Assembly: GCF_014280875.1 (NCBI RefSeq)
Contig: NZ_JACLAL010000006.1
Coordinates: 186,001-250,000 of the forward strand
DNA length: 64,000 bases
Source: Paenirhizobium daejeonense
GTDB taxonomy: Bacteria; Pseudomonadota; Alphaproteobacteria; Rhizobiales; Rhizobiaceae
Direction: 5' to 3'
Below, one piece after another: positions 55,128 through 64,000 of the stretch. The notes under the pieces are model-generated. The model was not told the origin of the DNA. It did not search any database and worked only from the letters and a program-made list of their open reading frames with translations. Numbering within the stretch: the stretch's first letter is position 1; each line of letters starts with the position of its first letter. The position numbers were made by a program, and so were the translations under genes.

Positions 55128-56867
55128 CTACTGACTTTTGGTTTCCGCAAGCAGTCCGCTGGCGCGCAGAAGAGAGGCGAAACGGCCACCTTTTGCGCTC
55201 AGTTCGTCATAACCACCCATCTCGATGATGCGCCCCTGATCGAGGAAGAGCACGAGATCTGCCTCGCGTACCGTGGAAAGACGGTGGGCTATGATGAAGG
55301 TTGTGCGGTCCTTGCGCAGCCGGTCGATGGCATCCTTGACGCGTGCTTCGGTTTCCACGTCGAGCGCGCTGGTCGCTTCGTCGAGGACGAGGATCGGAGC
55401 ATTTTTCAAGATTGCACGGGCAATCGCGATGCGCTGGCGTTCGCCACCGGAGAGCCGGTTGCCGCGTTCGCCGACCACGGTGGTATAACCCGTTAGACGG
55501 CTTTCGATGAAGTCGGTTGCCGCCGCTGCTTCCGCCGCCTTCATGACCTCCTCCTCAGTCGCGTCCTCGCGGCCAAGCCGAATGTTTTCCTGGATCGAGC
55601 GGTTGAGCAGGCCTGCATCCTGGAACACGGTGGCGATCGAATGACGCAGCGATTTGCGAGTGACCGTGGAAATGTCGGTGCCGTCGATGAGGATCTTGCC
55701 CTGGTGAGGCTCGTAGACGCGCTGCAGCAGATTGATGAGCGTAGTCTTGCCGGCGCCTGTCGGGCCGACAATGGCCACCGTCTGCCCCGCCTTCACAGAG
55801 AATGACACGTCATGGACGCCTTGTCCGGTATTGGCGAAATCGAAGGAAATGCCGCGGAACTCGACATTGCCTTTGACGTTCTGCAGTTCGATAGCGCCCG
55901 CCGGTTCCTCCCGCTCCTGCACGGCATCCTCAAGCTGGTAGAAGTCCTCGAGCTTGGAGCGGGCTTCGAAGATCTGAGTCGCAAACTGGCGCATCTGGTC
56001 GAGTCGCCCGATCAGCAGCGTGGCGAAACCGGTGAAGGCGATGATGTCGCCGACCTTGAGTTGGCCCTGCTGGACGAGCAGCGTGCCGATGACCAGAATG
56101 ATCAGCATGGAGATGGTCGAAGCGATGCGGTTCAGCGCGCTGGCGATGGCCCACCAATCGAGAACGGGATACTGGGCGGCGAGAAGCTGCTCGGCATAGC
56201 GCTTCAGGGCGCGCGTCTCCGCTTCTATGCGGTTGTAGCTATGCAGGACCGACACGTTGCTGATCGAGTCGCTGACGTGGGAAAAGACGGTGTGGTAATG
56301 GCTCTCGACGGAGGCCTGCCCTTCCTTGGTCCGCGTCATCACCGTCTTGCCGATCAGAACGTAGAAGATGCTGAGGACGATCAGGACGGCGGTGAGGCGA
56401 ACGTCCATGGAAAAGGCGGTCGGAATCAGCAGCGCGAGCGCCACGGCCGTTGAAAGGTGGGTGCGCATGAATTCGAGCCAGAGGCCGAACAGCGTTTCGC
56501 TGGCGCGCAGCAGGGTGTGGAGCGCGTTCGAGGTACCCCGCTTCTGGTGCCAACTCAGGGGCATGGAGATGATGCGACCGAAGGCCTCGGTCAGGAGGTC
56601 AGCGCGGCGGCCGTGGGCGAGGCGGTCGGCCTCACGGGCAACGAGTACGAATGCGAAAGTGTTAAAGATGCCGAAACAGCCCCAGGCGATAAGGATCATC
56701 TTCGGATCCCGCTTTTCGGAGATGGCATCGATGATGCGGCCGAAAAGAATGGGCTCGGCGATGGTGATGACGGCGAGGATGATGTTGGCGAAAACGACCA
56801 GCGCCACCCGGAACCGATAGGTCGAGAGGTATTTGAGCGCCTTGATGTAGACTTGAAACAGGGACAA
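55128..56867 (-). CDS. ndvA: Cyclic beta-1,2-glucan exporter, fused permease/ATPase
   Basis: ABC exporter that moves cyclic beta-1,2-glucan across the inner membrane (NdvA in Sinorhizobium, ChvA in Agrobacterium), 579 aa. Six transmembrane helices occupy about residues 20-300, with WHQKRGTSNALHTLLRASETLFGLWLEFMR in the cytoplasmic loop typical of this branch. The ATPase domain has [36 protein letters not shown] and ILVLDEATSALD. It is needed for osmoadaptation and host interaction. The glucan synthase gene ndvB lies 5 kb to the right. Confidence 0.95.
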   Translation of the reverse strand: MSLFQVYIKALKYLSTYRFRVALVVFANIILAVITIAEPILFGRIIDAISEKRDPKMILIAWGCFGIFNTFAFVLVAREADRLAHGRRADLLTEAFGRIISMPLSWHQKRGTSNALHTLLRASETLFGLWLEFMRTHLSTAVALALLIPTAFSMDVRLTAVLIVLSIFYVLIGKTVMTRTKEGQASVESHYHTVFSHVSDSISNVSVLHSYNRIEAETRALKRYAEQLLAAQYPVLDWWAIASALNRIASTISMLIILVIGTLLVQQGQLKVGDIIAFTGFATLLIGRLDQMRQFATQIFEARSKLEDFYQLEDAVQEREEPAGAIELQNVKGNVEFRGISFDFANTGQGVHDVSFSVKAGQTVAIVGPTGAGKTTLINLLQRVYEPHQGKILIDGTDISTVTRKSLRHSIATVFQDAGLLNRSIQENIRLGREDATEEEVMKAAEAAAATDFIESRLTGYTTVVGERGNRLSGGERQRIAIARAILKNAPILVLDEATSALDVETEARVKDAIDRLRKDRTTFIIAHRLSTVREADLVLFLDQGRIIEMGGYDELSAKGGRFASLLRASGLLAETKSQ

Positions 56868-57192
56868 TTGCGTTCTCTCGTCGGTAAACCGCTATCCTCT
56901 TACAGCTTCAAGCGCTTTTCGGGCGCCAAGGCAAGAGGAGTACGGGAAACCGGAGTAATTGGTTGCGCTGCCATGGCTGGCAGGCATCAGAAGATATGCC
57001 GCAGTCAGGACGCGCGGGGGATTTTGGTTGTTCAGTTCCGGCTTGAATGGCTAGATTTCGGATATCGAATTTAAATGCCTCCTAACCAGATATGGTAGCA
57101 AATGGTTTACATCGTGCCGGACGGGCGCAAGTCAAACGCGAAAGCTATGGCTTTTTCGTGATGTTGCCGCCTCGGCGGTTTTGGGGGTTCAC
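56868..57192. other. Gene-free stretch between divergent ndvA and luxR-type genes
   Basis: About 325 bp holding the divergent promoters. A small hairpin with arms CGAAAGC and GCTTTTTCG is near 57138-57158. No coding frame or clear operator was recognised. Confidence 0.45.
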
Positions 57193-57933
57193 GTGAGTGT
57201 CAATCAGATAATTCAGTTCCTGGTCGTTGCGGATGAATGCAGGTCACCGGAAGAAGTTGTTGTCGAGCTGGAGAAGCTTCTCCGCGTTTATCGTTTTGAT
57301 TATTATGGTCTTTTGCGTCATCCGAAGCCCCACGAGAATCCAATGAAGCTCGTGCTTGTCGGGCGGTGGCCGGATCGCTGGCCGGAAACCTATATCGCCA
57401 AGAAGTTCGTGCTGATCGATCCGACGATCCGTTACCTTGCGCAGGCGCAGAAGGGTTTCCGCTGGCGCGATACCATCGCCGCCTTCCGCAATGACCCCCA
57501 TCGCAAGCGCATGGAGCGGATGATGGGCGAATCGATACGATTCGGCCTAGAGGACGGTTATATCTTTCCTATTCATGGACGTCAGGGTCTGCTTGGCAAC
57601 ATGACGCTTGGAGGCAAGCCGGTCGATCTTTCGCCCGTGGAAATGTCGCTTTTCGACGCCGTTGCCAAGAAGGCCTTCTGGCGTCTGCTCGAGTTGAAGA
57701 AGGACACCGAGGAACTGGACGCCGCGGCAAGCGTCGATACCAAGATGACGCGGCGCGAGATGGAGGTTCTCAACTATCTTGCCGACGGCATGACCTCCAA
57801 CGAGATCAGCAGGGTTCTGCAGATTTCCAACCATACGGTTGACTGGTACATGAACGGTATCCAGGACAAGCTCAACGCCAAGAACCGCCAGCATGTCGTG
57901 GCACTGGCTCTCAGGCTCGGCCTCATCACCTGA
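57193..57933 (+). CDS. LuxR-family regulator with autoinducer-binding-like domain
   Basis: A 246-aa regulator with an N-terminal autoinducer-binding fold (about 15-165; RFDYYGLLRHP, FRWRDTIAAF, GYIFPIHGRQGLLGNMTLGG) and a C-terminal GerE-type helix-turn-helix (MTRREMEVLNYLADGMTSNEISRVLQISNHTVDWYMNGIQDKLNAKNR). No luxI-type synthase is in the window, so it is a LuxR solo. The GTG at 57193 has GGGGG upstream; a TTG at 57181 is possible. It precedes pyc in the same direction with a gap of about 110 bp. Confidence 0.87.
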   Translation: MSVNQIIQFLVVADECRSPEEVVVELEKLLRVYRFDYYGLLRHPKPHENPMKLVLVGRWPDRWPETYIAKKFVLIDPTIRYLAQAQKGFRWRDTIAAFRNDPHRKRMERMMGESIRFGLEDGYIFPIHGRQGLLGNMTLGGKPVDLSPVEMSLFDAVAKKAFWRLLELKKDTEELDAAASVDTKMTRREMEVLNYLADGMTSNEISRVLQISNHTVDWYMNGIQDKLNAKNRQHVVALALRLGLIT

Positions 57934-58047
57934 TAAGGGGTAATTTTTTCGCCAAAACGGCGTGGATGGGGCTTGCTCCGAACGACAGGTTATGAAGATA
58001 TTTCGCAGTTGCAAAAAAGCACTGGCCTGTCGTTTGAGGAGACCGAT

Positions 58048-61000
58048 TTGCCCATTTCCAAGATACTTGTCGCCAACCGCTCTGAAATCGCCATTCGCGT
58101 CTTTCGCGCCGCAAACGAACTCGGCCTGAAAACAGTCGCGATTTGGGCGGAGGAAGACAAGCTTTCGTTACATCGCTTCAAGGCGGACGAAAGCTATCAG
58201 ATTGGCCGGGGGCCGCATCTTTCCCGTGAGCTTGGACCGATCGAAAGCTATCTTTCGATCGATGAGGTGATTCGCGTCGCAAAGCTTTCCGGTGCCGACG
58301 CAATCCATCCGGGCTATGGCCTTCTGTCGGAAAGTCCCGAATTCGTGGACGCCTGCAACGTTGCAGGTATCACTTTTATCGGTCCTCGGCCCGAAACCAT
58401 GCGCCAGCTCGGCAACAAGGTAGCTGCTCGCAATCTGGCGATTTCGGTCGGCGTTCCGGTCGTTCCGGCAACAGATCCGCTGCCGGACGATCCCGCGGAA
58501 ATCCACCGGCTGGCGGAAGAGATCGGCTATCCGGTGATGCTGAAGGCCTCCTGGGGCGGCGGTGGACGCGGCATGCGTGCCATCCGCGATCCCAAGGACC
58601 TGATCCGGGAGGTGACGGAGGCCAAGCGCGAGGCGAAGGCCGCCTTCGGCAAGGACGAGGTCTATCTGGAAAAGCTGGTCGAGCGGGCGCGGCATGTGGA
58701 AAGCCAGATTCTCGGAGACACGCACGGCAATGTCGTGCATCTGTTCGAGCGTGACTGCTCCATCCAGCGCCGTAACCAGAAGGTGGTCGAGCGCGCACCG
58801 GCGCCGTATCTCTCTGACGCCCAGCGACAGGAACTGGCCGACTATTCGCTGAAGATCGCCAAGGCGACGAACTATATCGGCGCAGGCACCGTCGAGTATC
58901 TGATGGATGCCGATACCGGCAAGTTCTACTTCATCGAAGTGAACCCGCGCATCCAGGTCGAGCACACCGTCACCGAAGTGGTGACCGGCATCGACATCGT
59001 CAAGGCTCAGATCCACATTCTCGACGGCTTTGCCATCGGTACGCCGGAATCGGGCGTTCCGAAGCAGGAAGATATCCGGCTTAACGGCCACGCTCTGCAG
59101 TGCCGCATCACGACCGAAGATCCGGAACAGAACTTCATCCCGGACTATGGTCGTATCACCGGCTATCGCTCTGCCTCGGGTTTCGGTATCCGTCTCGATG
59201 GTGGAACAGCCTATCCGGGCGCTGTGATTACCCGGTTCTACGATCCGCTGCTGGTCAAGGTCACTGCCTGGGCACCGCAGCCGGCGGAAGCGATCGCCCG
59301 GATGGACCGCGCCCTGCGCGAGTTCCGTATTCGCGGGGTGGCGACCAATCTCACCTTCCTCGAAGCGATCATCACGCATCCGAAGTTCCTCGACAACAGC
59401 TATACGACGCGCTTCATCGATACGACGCCGGAGCTTTTCCAGCAGGTGAAGCGGCAGGACCGCGCGACGAAGCTGTTGACCTACTTGGCCGACGTGACCG
59501 TCAACGGGCATCCTGAAGCCAAGGGCCGGCCGAAGCCCGCAGCCGATATCGCCGCACCCGTGGTTCCCTTCATCGAGGGTGATATCCAGGCCGGTACGAA
59601 GCAGAAGCTCGATGAACTCGGGCCGAAGAAGTTTGCCGAATGGATCCGGGCGCAGAAGCAGGTGCTCTTGACCGATACCACCATGCGCGACGGTCACCAG
59701 TCGCTTCTGGCGACGCGCATGCGTACCTATGACATCGCGCGGGTCGCCGGCACCTATGCCCGGGCGCTTCCGCAGCTCTTCTCGCTGGAATGTTGGGGCG
59801 GCGCCACCTTCGACGTTTCCATGCGCTTCCTGACCGAGGATCCGTGGGATCGTCTTGCCCGTATTCGCGAGGATGCGCCGAACCTGCTGCTGCAGATGCT
59901 GCTGCGCGGCGCAAACGGCGTGGGATACAAGAATTATCCCGATAACGTTGTGAAGTATTTCGTCCGCCAGGCTGCCAAGGGCGGCATCGATGTGTTCCGC
60001 GTGTTCGACTGCCTCAACTGGGTCGACAACATGCGCGTCTCGATGGATGCAGTGGCGGAAGAGAACAAGATCTGCGAAGCCGCGATCTGCTATACCGGCG
60101 ATATCCTCAATTCGGCCCGGCCGAAATACGATCTCAAGTACTATACCGCTCTTGCCACTGAGCTGGAGCGGGCAGGCGCCCATATGATCGCATTGAAGGA
60201 CATGGCGGGCTTGCTCAAGCCGGCTGCTGCCCGGGTGCTGTTCAAGGCGCTGCGCGAGGCGACCGACCTGCCGATCCATTTCCACACGCATGACACGTCC
60301 GGCATTGCTGCCGCGACCGTGCTTGCGGCGGTAGAAACGGGTGTCGATGTTGTGGATGCGGCAATGGATGCCCTTTCCGGCAATACGTCGCAGCCCTGCC
60401 TCGGTTCCATCGTGGAGGCGCTCAAGGGTTCGGAGCGCGATCCGGGCCTCGATCCGCAGTGGATCCGGCGCATTTCCTTCTATTGGGAAGCCGTCCGTCA
60501 CCAGTATGTGGCCTTCGAAAGCGATCTCAAGGGACCGGCTTCGGAAGTCTATCTGCACGAAATGCCGGGCGGGCAGTTCACCAACCTCAAGGAACAGGCA
60601 CGTTCGCTCGGTCTGGAGACGCGCTGGCATCAGGTGGCGCAGGCCTATGCCGACGCGAACCAGATGTTCGGCGATATCGTCAAGGTGACGCCGTCCTCCA
60701 AGGTGGTCGGCGACATGGCCTTGATGATGGTTTCGCAGGACCTGACCGTGGCCGATGTCGAAAACCCGGAGAAGGACATCGCCTTCCCGGATTCCGTGGT
60801 CTCCATGCTGAAGGGTGACCTCGGTCAGCCTCCCGGCGGCTGGCCGGAGGCCCTGCAGAAGAAAGCGCTCAAGGGCGACAAGCCTTATACGGCAGTCCCC
60901 GGCTCGCTGTTGCCGCCGGCCGATCTCGAGGCGGAGCGCAAGACGATTGAGACAAAGCTGGAGCGTGCGGTTTCCGACTTCGAATTCGCATCCTACCTGA

Positions 61001-61506
61001 TGTATCCCAAGGTCTTCACCGACTACGCGCTGGTCGCCGAGACCTATGGCCCTGTCGGCGTTTTGCCGACGCTTGCCTATTTCTACGGGCTGGCGCCGGG
61101 CGAGGAGTTACAGCCCGAGATCGAGCGCGGTAAATCGCTGGTCATTCTGCATCAGGCCAGGAGCGAGCCGGACGAACAGGCGATGGTGAAGGTGTTCTTC
61201 GAGCTGAACGGCCAGCCTCGCCTGATCAAAGTGCCGGATCGCAACCGCGCCGCCACCTCGCTGGCGCGTCGCAAGGCCGACGTGGCGAATTCCGCCCATC
61301 TCGGCGCACCGATGCCGGGTGTGGTCTCGACCGTTTCCGTCTCTGCCGGCCAGTCGATCAAGTCGGGCGACGTGCTGCTTTCCATCGAAGCAATGAAGAT
61401 GGAAACGGCGCTTCATGCGGATCGCGACGGCACCATTGCCGAAGTGCTGGTCAGAACCGGCGACCAGATCGACGCCAAGGACCTGCTGGTGGTCTTCGCG
61501 GACTGA
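58048..61506 (+). CDS. pyc: Pyruvate carboxylase
   Basis: Biotin enzyme that makes oxaloacetate from pyruvate, 1152 aa, the usual length. Domains in order: biotin carboxylase (residues 1-460; KASWGGGGRGMR ATP-grasp loop, FIEVNPRIQVEHTVTE), carboxyltransferase (about 530-810; LLTDTTMRDGHQSLLATRMRTYD, HTHDTSG metal site), allosteric/linker region, and BCCP with biotin Lys in EAMKMET (about 1115). The TTG at 58048 is chosen: AGGAG is 7 bp upstream and the protein then begins PISKILVANRSE like the well-known Rhizobium enzyme. The frame from 57973 adds 25 atypical residues. Confidence 0.96.
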   Translation: MPISKILVANRSEIAIRVFRAANELGLKTVAIWAEEDKLSLHRFKADESYQIGRGPHLSRELGPIESYLSIDEVIRVAKLSGADAIHPGYGLLSESPEFVDACNVAGITFIGPRPETMRQLGNKVAARNLAISVGVPVVPATDPLPDDPAEIHRLAEEIGYPVMLKASWGGGGRGMRAIRDPKDLIREVTEAKREAKAAFGKDEVYLEKLVERARHVESQILGDTHGNVVHLFERDCSIQRRNQKVVERAPAPYLSDAQRQELADYSLKIAKATNYIGAGTVEYLMDADTGKFYFIEVNPRIQVEHTVTEVVTGIDIVKAQIHILDGFAIGTPESGVPKQEDIRLNGHALQCRITTEDPEQNFIPDYGRITGYRSASGFGIRLDGGTAYPGAVITRFYDPLLVKVTAWAPQPAEAIARMDRALREFRIRGVATNLTFLEAIITHPKFLDNSYTTRFIDTTPELFQQVKRQDRATKLLTYLADVTVNGHPEAKGRPKPAADIAAPVVPFIEGDIQAGTKQKLDELGPKKFAEWIRAQKQVLLTDTTMRDGHQSLLATRMRTYDIARVAGTYARALPQLFSLECWGGATFDVSMRFLTEDPWDRLARIREDAPNLLLQMLLRGANGVGYKNYPDNVVKYFVRQAAKGGIDVFRVFDCLNWVDNMRVSMDAVAEENKICEAAICYTGDILNSARPKYDLKYYTALATELERAGAHMIALKDMAGLLKPAAARVLFKALREATDLPIHFHTHDTSGIAAATVLAAVETGVDVVDAAMDALSGNTSQPCLGSIVEALKGSERDPGLDPQWIRRISFYWEAVRHQYVAFESDLKGPASEVYLHEMPGGQFTNLKEQARSLGLETRWHQVAQAYADANQMFGDIVKVTPSSKVVGDMALMMVSQDLTVADVENPEKDIAFPDSVVSMLKGDLGQPPGGWPEALQKKALKGDKPYTAVPGSLLPPADLEAERKTIETKLERAVSDFEFASYLMYPKVFTDYALVAETYGPVGVLPTLAYFYGLAPGEELQPEIERGKSLVILHQARSEPDEQAMVKVFFELNGQPRLIKVPDRNRAATSLARRKADVANSAHLGAPMPGVVSTVSVSAGQSIKSGDVLLSIEAMKMETALHADRDGTIAEVLVRTGDQIDAKDLLVVFAD

Positions 61507-61535
61507 CGGTTCCATAGAGGCACCATTCCTCAACG

Positions 61536-61573
61536 AAAAAGCCCCGGCTCTCACAGCCGGGGCTTTTGTTTTG
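61536..61573. terminator. Bidirectional terminator between pyc and ndvB
   Basis: AAAAAGCCCCGGCT and AGCCGGGGCTTTT form a perfect GC-rich stem with loop CTCAC and T/A-tracts on both sides. Confidence 0.92.
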
Positions 61574-61592
61574 TTCTTGTCCCGAGCAGTCG

Positions 61593-64000
61593 TTACTTCG
61601 ACTTGGCGAGCTTGAAACCCTTTGCCGGGTCGGTGACCTTCTTGCCGTTGACGGTGACGGCGAAGGCCGCATCGCCGCTGCGTTCGACGGCAATCTCATA
61701 GGTCGTGCCGTCGATCGTCACCGTAGCCTCGAAGGTGTTCCATTCCGGTGGCAGGGCGGGCTGTACGAACAGCAGGCTGCCCTTGCGGCTGATGCCGAGC
61801 AGGCCTTCTACGGCGAAGCGATAGAGCCATCCGGCCGAACCGGTGTACCAGGTCCAGCCGCCGCGACCCGGATAGGCATCGCCGCCATAGACATCGGCTG
61901 CGACGACATAGGGTTCGACGCGGTAGCGTTCGGCGGCGTCCGCATTCCGGGCGTGATTGACCGGGTTGAGGATCTCGAAGCAGCGCCAGGCGTCTGCCGC
62001 GCGACCGGCCTTGGCGAGTGCCAGACCGAGCCAGATCGCGGCATGGGTATACTGGCCGCCGTTTTCGCGCACACCCGGCGGATAGGCCTTGATGTAGCCC
62101 GGATCGAGCGGCGACTTGGCGAAGGGCGGGGTGAACAGGCGAACGATGCCCGCCTCTTCATCGACCAGTTCGGCAACGGCCGCATCGAGCGCCTTGACGG
62201 TGCGCTCCGCCTTGCCCTGACCGGACAGCACGCTCCAGGACTGGGCAATCGAGTCGATCCGGCACTCTTCCGACTCCTTCGAGCCGAGCGGCGTGCCGTC
62301 GTCGAAGTAGCCGCGACGATAGTAGTCACCATCCCAGCCGGCGGTCTCCAGCGCTTCGGAAAGCGTTGCGAGATGCGCCGTCCAGCGCGAGATACGATCC
62401 TTGTCGCCCCGGTCCTCGGCATAGACGATGAAGGACTTGAGCGTTGCGGCAAGGAACCAGCCGAGCCAGACGCTTTCACCCTGACCCTTGGCGCCGACGC
62501 GGTTCATGCCGTCGTTCCAGTCGCCGCCGAGGATCAGCGGCAGGCCGTGCGGGCCGGTGCGCGCGACCGCGAGGTCGAGTGCCCGGGCTGCATGCTCGTA
62601 GAGATCCGCTTCCTGTTCCGACACCGTCGGCTGGAAGAAGGAGTCATGCTGGTTTTCGTCAAGCAGCGGTCCTTCGAGGAAAGCGAGCTTCTCCTCTAGG
62701 AAGGTCTTGTCGCCGGTTGCCGTGATGTACTCATCGACCGCATGGGCAAGCCACACCACGTCGTCGGAGATGTGGGTGCGCACGCCGGCGCCGGTCTGCG
62801 GCAACCACCAGTGCTGTACATCGCCTTCGGGGAACTGGCGGGCCGCCGCGTTGAGGATCTGGCGGCGGGCGAGTGCCGGCTGATGCAGCAGGAAGGCAAG
62901 CGTATCCTGCAGCTGGTCGCGGAAGCCATAGGCGCCGCTGGCCTGATAGAAGCCGGCGCGTGCGAAGATGCGGCAGGCGAGCGCCTGATAGGGCAGCCAG
63001 CGATTGACGAGGTTGTCGAAAGACTGGTCGCCTGTCCTAACCTTCAGCTTGCCGGTGAAGTCCATCCAGAAGGACTTGGTCGTTGTCAGGATCGACTGGA
63101 AGTCTTCTTTCCTGATTTCGCCGATCAGTGCGCGGGCGGCTTCTGCCGTTGCGGTTTCGCCAAGCAGGAAGGTCACATCCTTCTCTGCTCCCGCGGGTAC
63201 CTCGATATCGAACGCGATGGCCGCGCAGGGATCGCCCTCGGTGTCGATGGAACCCGAGAGGCGCGACTGGCGGGCAAGCGCCTGCGGCATGCGGATGGTG
63301 CCATGGCGCCCGATGAACTCCCTCCGGCTCGCGGTGAAGCCGGCTGGCGTTTCGATGCCGGCGAGGAAGGCGATGCGGCCGGGATAGTTGATGTCATACG
63401 GATTGGTGGCGAATAGTGCGCCCGTTTCCTCGTCATGGGAGGCGAGAACGAAGGGAGCCGTCTTCTGGGCATTGTTGCCCAGCACCCATTCCGCATAGCC
63501 ATAGACCCGGTAGGTACGGGCTTCGCCGCCGGTGTTCTTCAGCACCAGACGCGAAAGCTTGACCGGACGATTTCTGTCGACTGTCTGGGTCAGCTCCAGT
63601 TCGAGACCGTCGTGACAGCTGGCGAAGACCGAGTAGCCGAGGCCGTGACGCGTCTCGAAGCGGGCGCTGTCGTTGAGGTTCAGCGACTGGAACGGCACAT
63701 AGGTATTGCGGCTTTCGAGGTCGACCACATAGAAGGCCTCGCCCGGACGGTTCGTCACCGGATCGTTGGACCAGGGCGTGACCTGATAGTCGCGCGAGTT
63801 CTGGCTCCAGCTGAAGCCTGCGCCTTCCGCGGAGACGTGGAAGCCGAACTGCTCGTTGGCGATCACGTTGATCCACGGCTGCGGCGTCGAGGTTGCGGCG
63901 TCGAGGCGCACGACATATTCCGTTCCGTCCTTGGCGAAGCCGCCGAAGCCGTTCCACATGTCGAGGTCGTCGGCTGTTACAGGTGTCGTTGCGACCGGAG
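61593..64000 (-). CDS. ndvB: Cyclic beta-1,2-glucan synthase, C-terminal part (5' partial)
   Basis: C-terminal about 800 residues of the very large membrane enzyme (about 2,800 aa in full) that makes cyclic beta-1,2-glucan. This part is the GH94 phosphorylase-type domain that sets ring size. Landmarks are WNGFGGFAKDGTEYVVRL, PWINVIANEQFGFHVSAEGAGFSWSQNSR, ASGAYGFRDQLQDTL, WWLPQTGAGVRTHISDD and the catalytic GGDWNDGMNRVG. The frame is open through the right edge, so the glycosyltransferase and cyclase domains are outside the window. NdvA exports the product. Confidence 0.95.
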   Translation of the reverse strand, partial: PVATTPVTADDLDMWNGFGGFAKDGTEYVVRLDAATSTPQPWINVIANEQFGFHVSAEGAGFSWSQNSRDYQVTPWSNDPVTNRPGEAFYVVDLESRNTYVPFQSLNLNDSARFETRHGLGYSVFASCHDGLELELTQTVDRNRPVKLSRLVLKNTGGEARTYRVYGYAEWVLGNNAQKTAPFVLASHDEETGALFATNPYDINYPGRIAFLAGIETPAGFTASRREFIGRHGTIRMPQALARQSRLSGSIDTEGDPCAAIAFDIEVPAGAEKDVTFLLGETATAEAARALIGEIRKEDFQSILTTTKSFWMDFTGKLKVRTGDQSFDNLVNRWLPYQALACRIFARAGFYQASGAYGFRDQLQDTLAFLLHQPALARRQILNAAARQFPEGDVQHWWLPQTGAGVRTHISDDVVWLAHAVDEYITATGDKTFLEEKLAFLEGPLLDENQHDSFFQPTVSEQEADLYEHAARALDLAVARTGPHGLPLILGGDWNDGMNRVGAKGQGESVWLGWFLAATLKSFIVYAEDRGDKDRISRWTAHLATLSEALETAGWDGDYYRRGYFDDGTPLGSKESEECRIDSIAQSWSVLSGQGKAERTVKALDAAVAELVDEEAGIVRLFTPPFAKSPLDPGYIKAYPPGVRENGGQYTHAAIWLGLALAKAGRAADAWRCFEILNPVNHARNADAAERYRVEPYVVAADVYGGDAYPGRGGWTWYTGSAGWLYRFAVEGLLGISRKGSLLFVQPALPPEWNTFEATVTIDGTTYEIAVERSGDAAFAVTVNGKKVTDPAKGFKLAKSK

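Noticed and set aside
58168..60630. An 820-codon minus-strand open frame inside pyc
   Set aside because: Antisense shadow of a strongly conserved gene.

Overview
The window looks like a chromosomal segment of a Rhizobiaceae member (Rhizobium, Agrobacterium or a close relative). The support is the cyclic beta-1,2-glucan genes ndvA and ndvB next to a pyruvate carboxylase that closely resembles the Rhizobium enzyme, an RpoH2-type sigma factor, an Irr-type iron box before bacterioferritin, a GAAC-N7-GAAC LexA box before imuA-imuB-dnaE2, and the order obgE-proB-proA-nadD-rsfS-rlmH-envC-ctpA. I cannot name the species.

Layout. 1-3.4 kb: thiamine ABC transporter thiBPQ (thiB cut by the window edge). 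3.6-12.2 kb: housekeeping genes (M48 lipoprotein protease, rpoH2, PAP2 phosphatase, leuB, leuD, a CitE-like lyase with a DUF1737 partner, an SDR, a small zinc protease). 12.3-18.1 kb: the SOS mutasome operon imuA-imuB-dnaE2. 18.1-20 kb: a flavin reductase between two stretches without recognisable genes. 20-28.9 kb: a hexuronate locus. A GntR regulator heads a leftward operon (AGE-family epimerase, TRAP transporter, uxaC) and faces a rightward uxuA-uxuB pair. Together these import a uronate and take glucuronate through fructuronate and mannonate to 2-keto-3-deoxygluconate.

28.9-37.8 kb is an accessory block, visibly AT-richer than its flanks. It contains four copies of a 71-bp module, all in the same orientation and all exactly the same length. 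Each pairs a hairpin lying over the ribosome-binding site of a tyrosine integrase with a 22-bp core-like inverted repeat. The integrase on the left of each module is, in order, truncated, intact, a 44-bp stub, and missing. To the right of each module lies a different cargo: HigB with a HigA-M78 protease fusion (plus a start-less HEPN-like frame), a PDDEXK_4 nuclease, a second PD-(D/E)XK protein, and a class II Fic protein. I read this as a site-specific accretion array of toxin and defence genes next to tRNA-Ser. It is the most interesting item here.

38-51.4 kb: tRNA-Ser(CGA), rplU-rpmA, two acetyltransferases, an EEP-family phosphatase, then the conserved obgE-to-rppH run. 51.4-64 kb: bacterioferritin and its ferredoxin, a DUF3772/MscS channel, ndvA, a LuxR-type regulator, pyc, and the C-terminal part of ndvB running off the right edge. 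Most convergent gene pairs end on clear intrinsic terminators. All functional calls come from reading the sequence; no database search was run.
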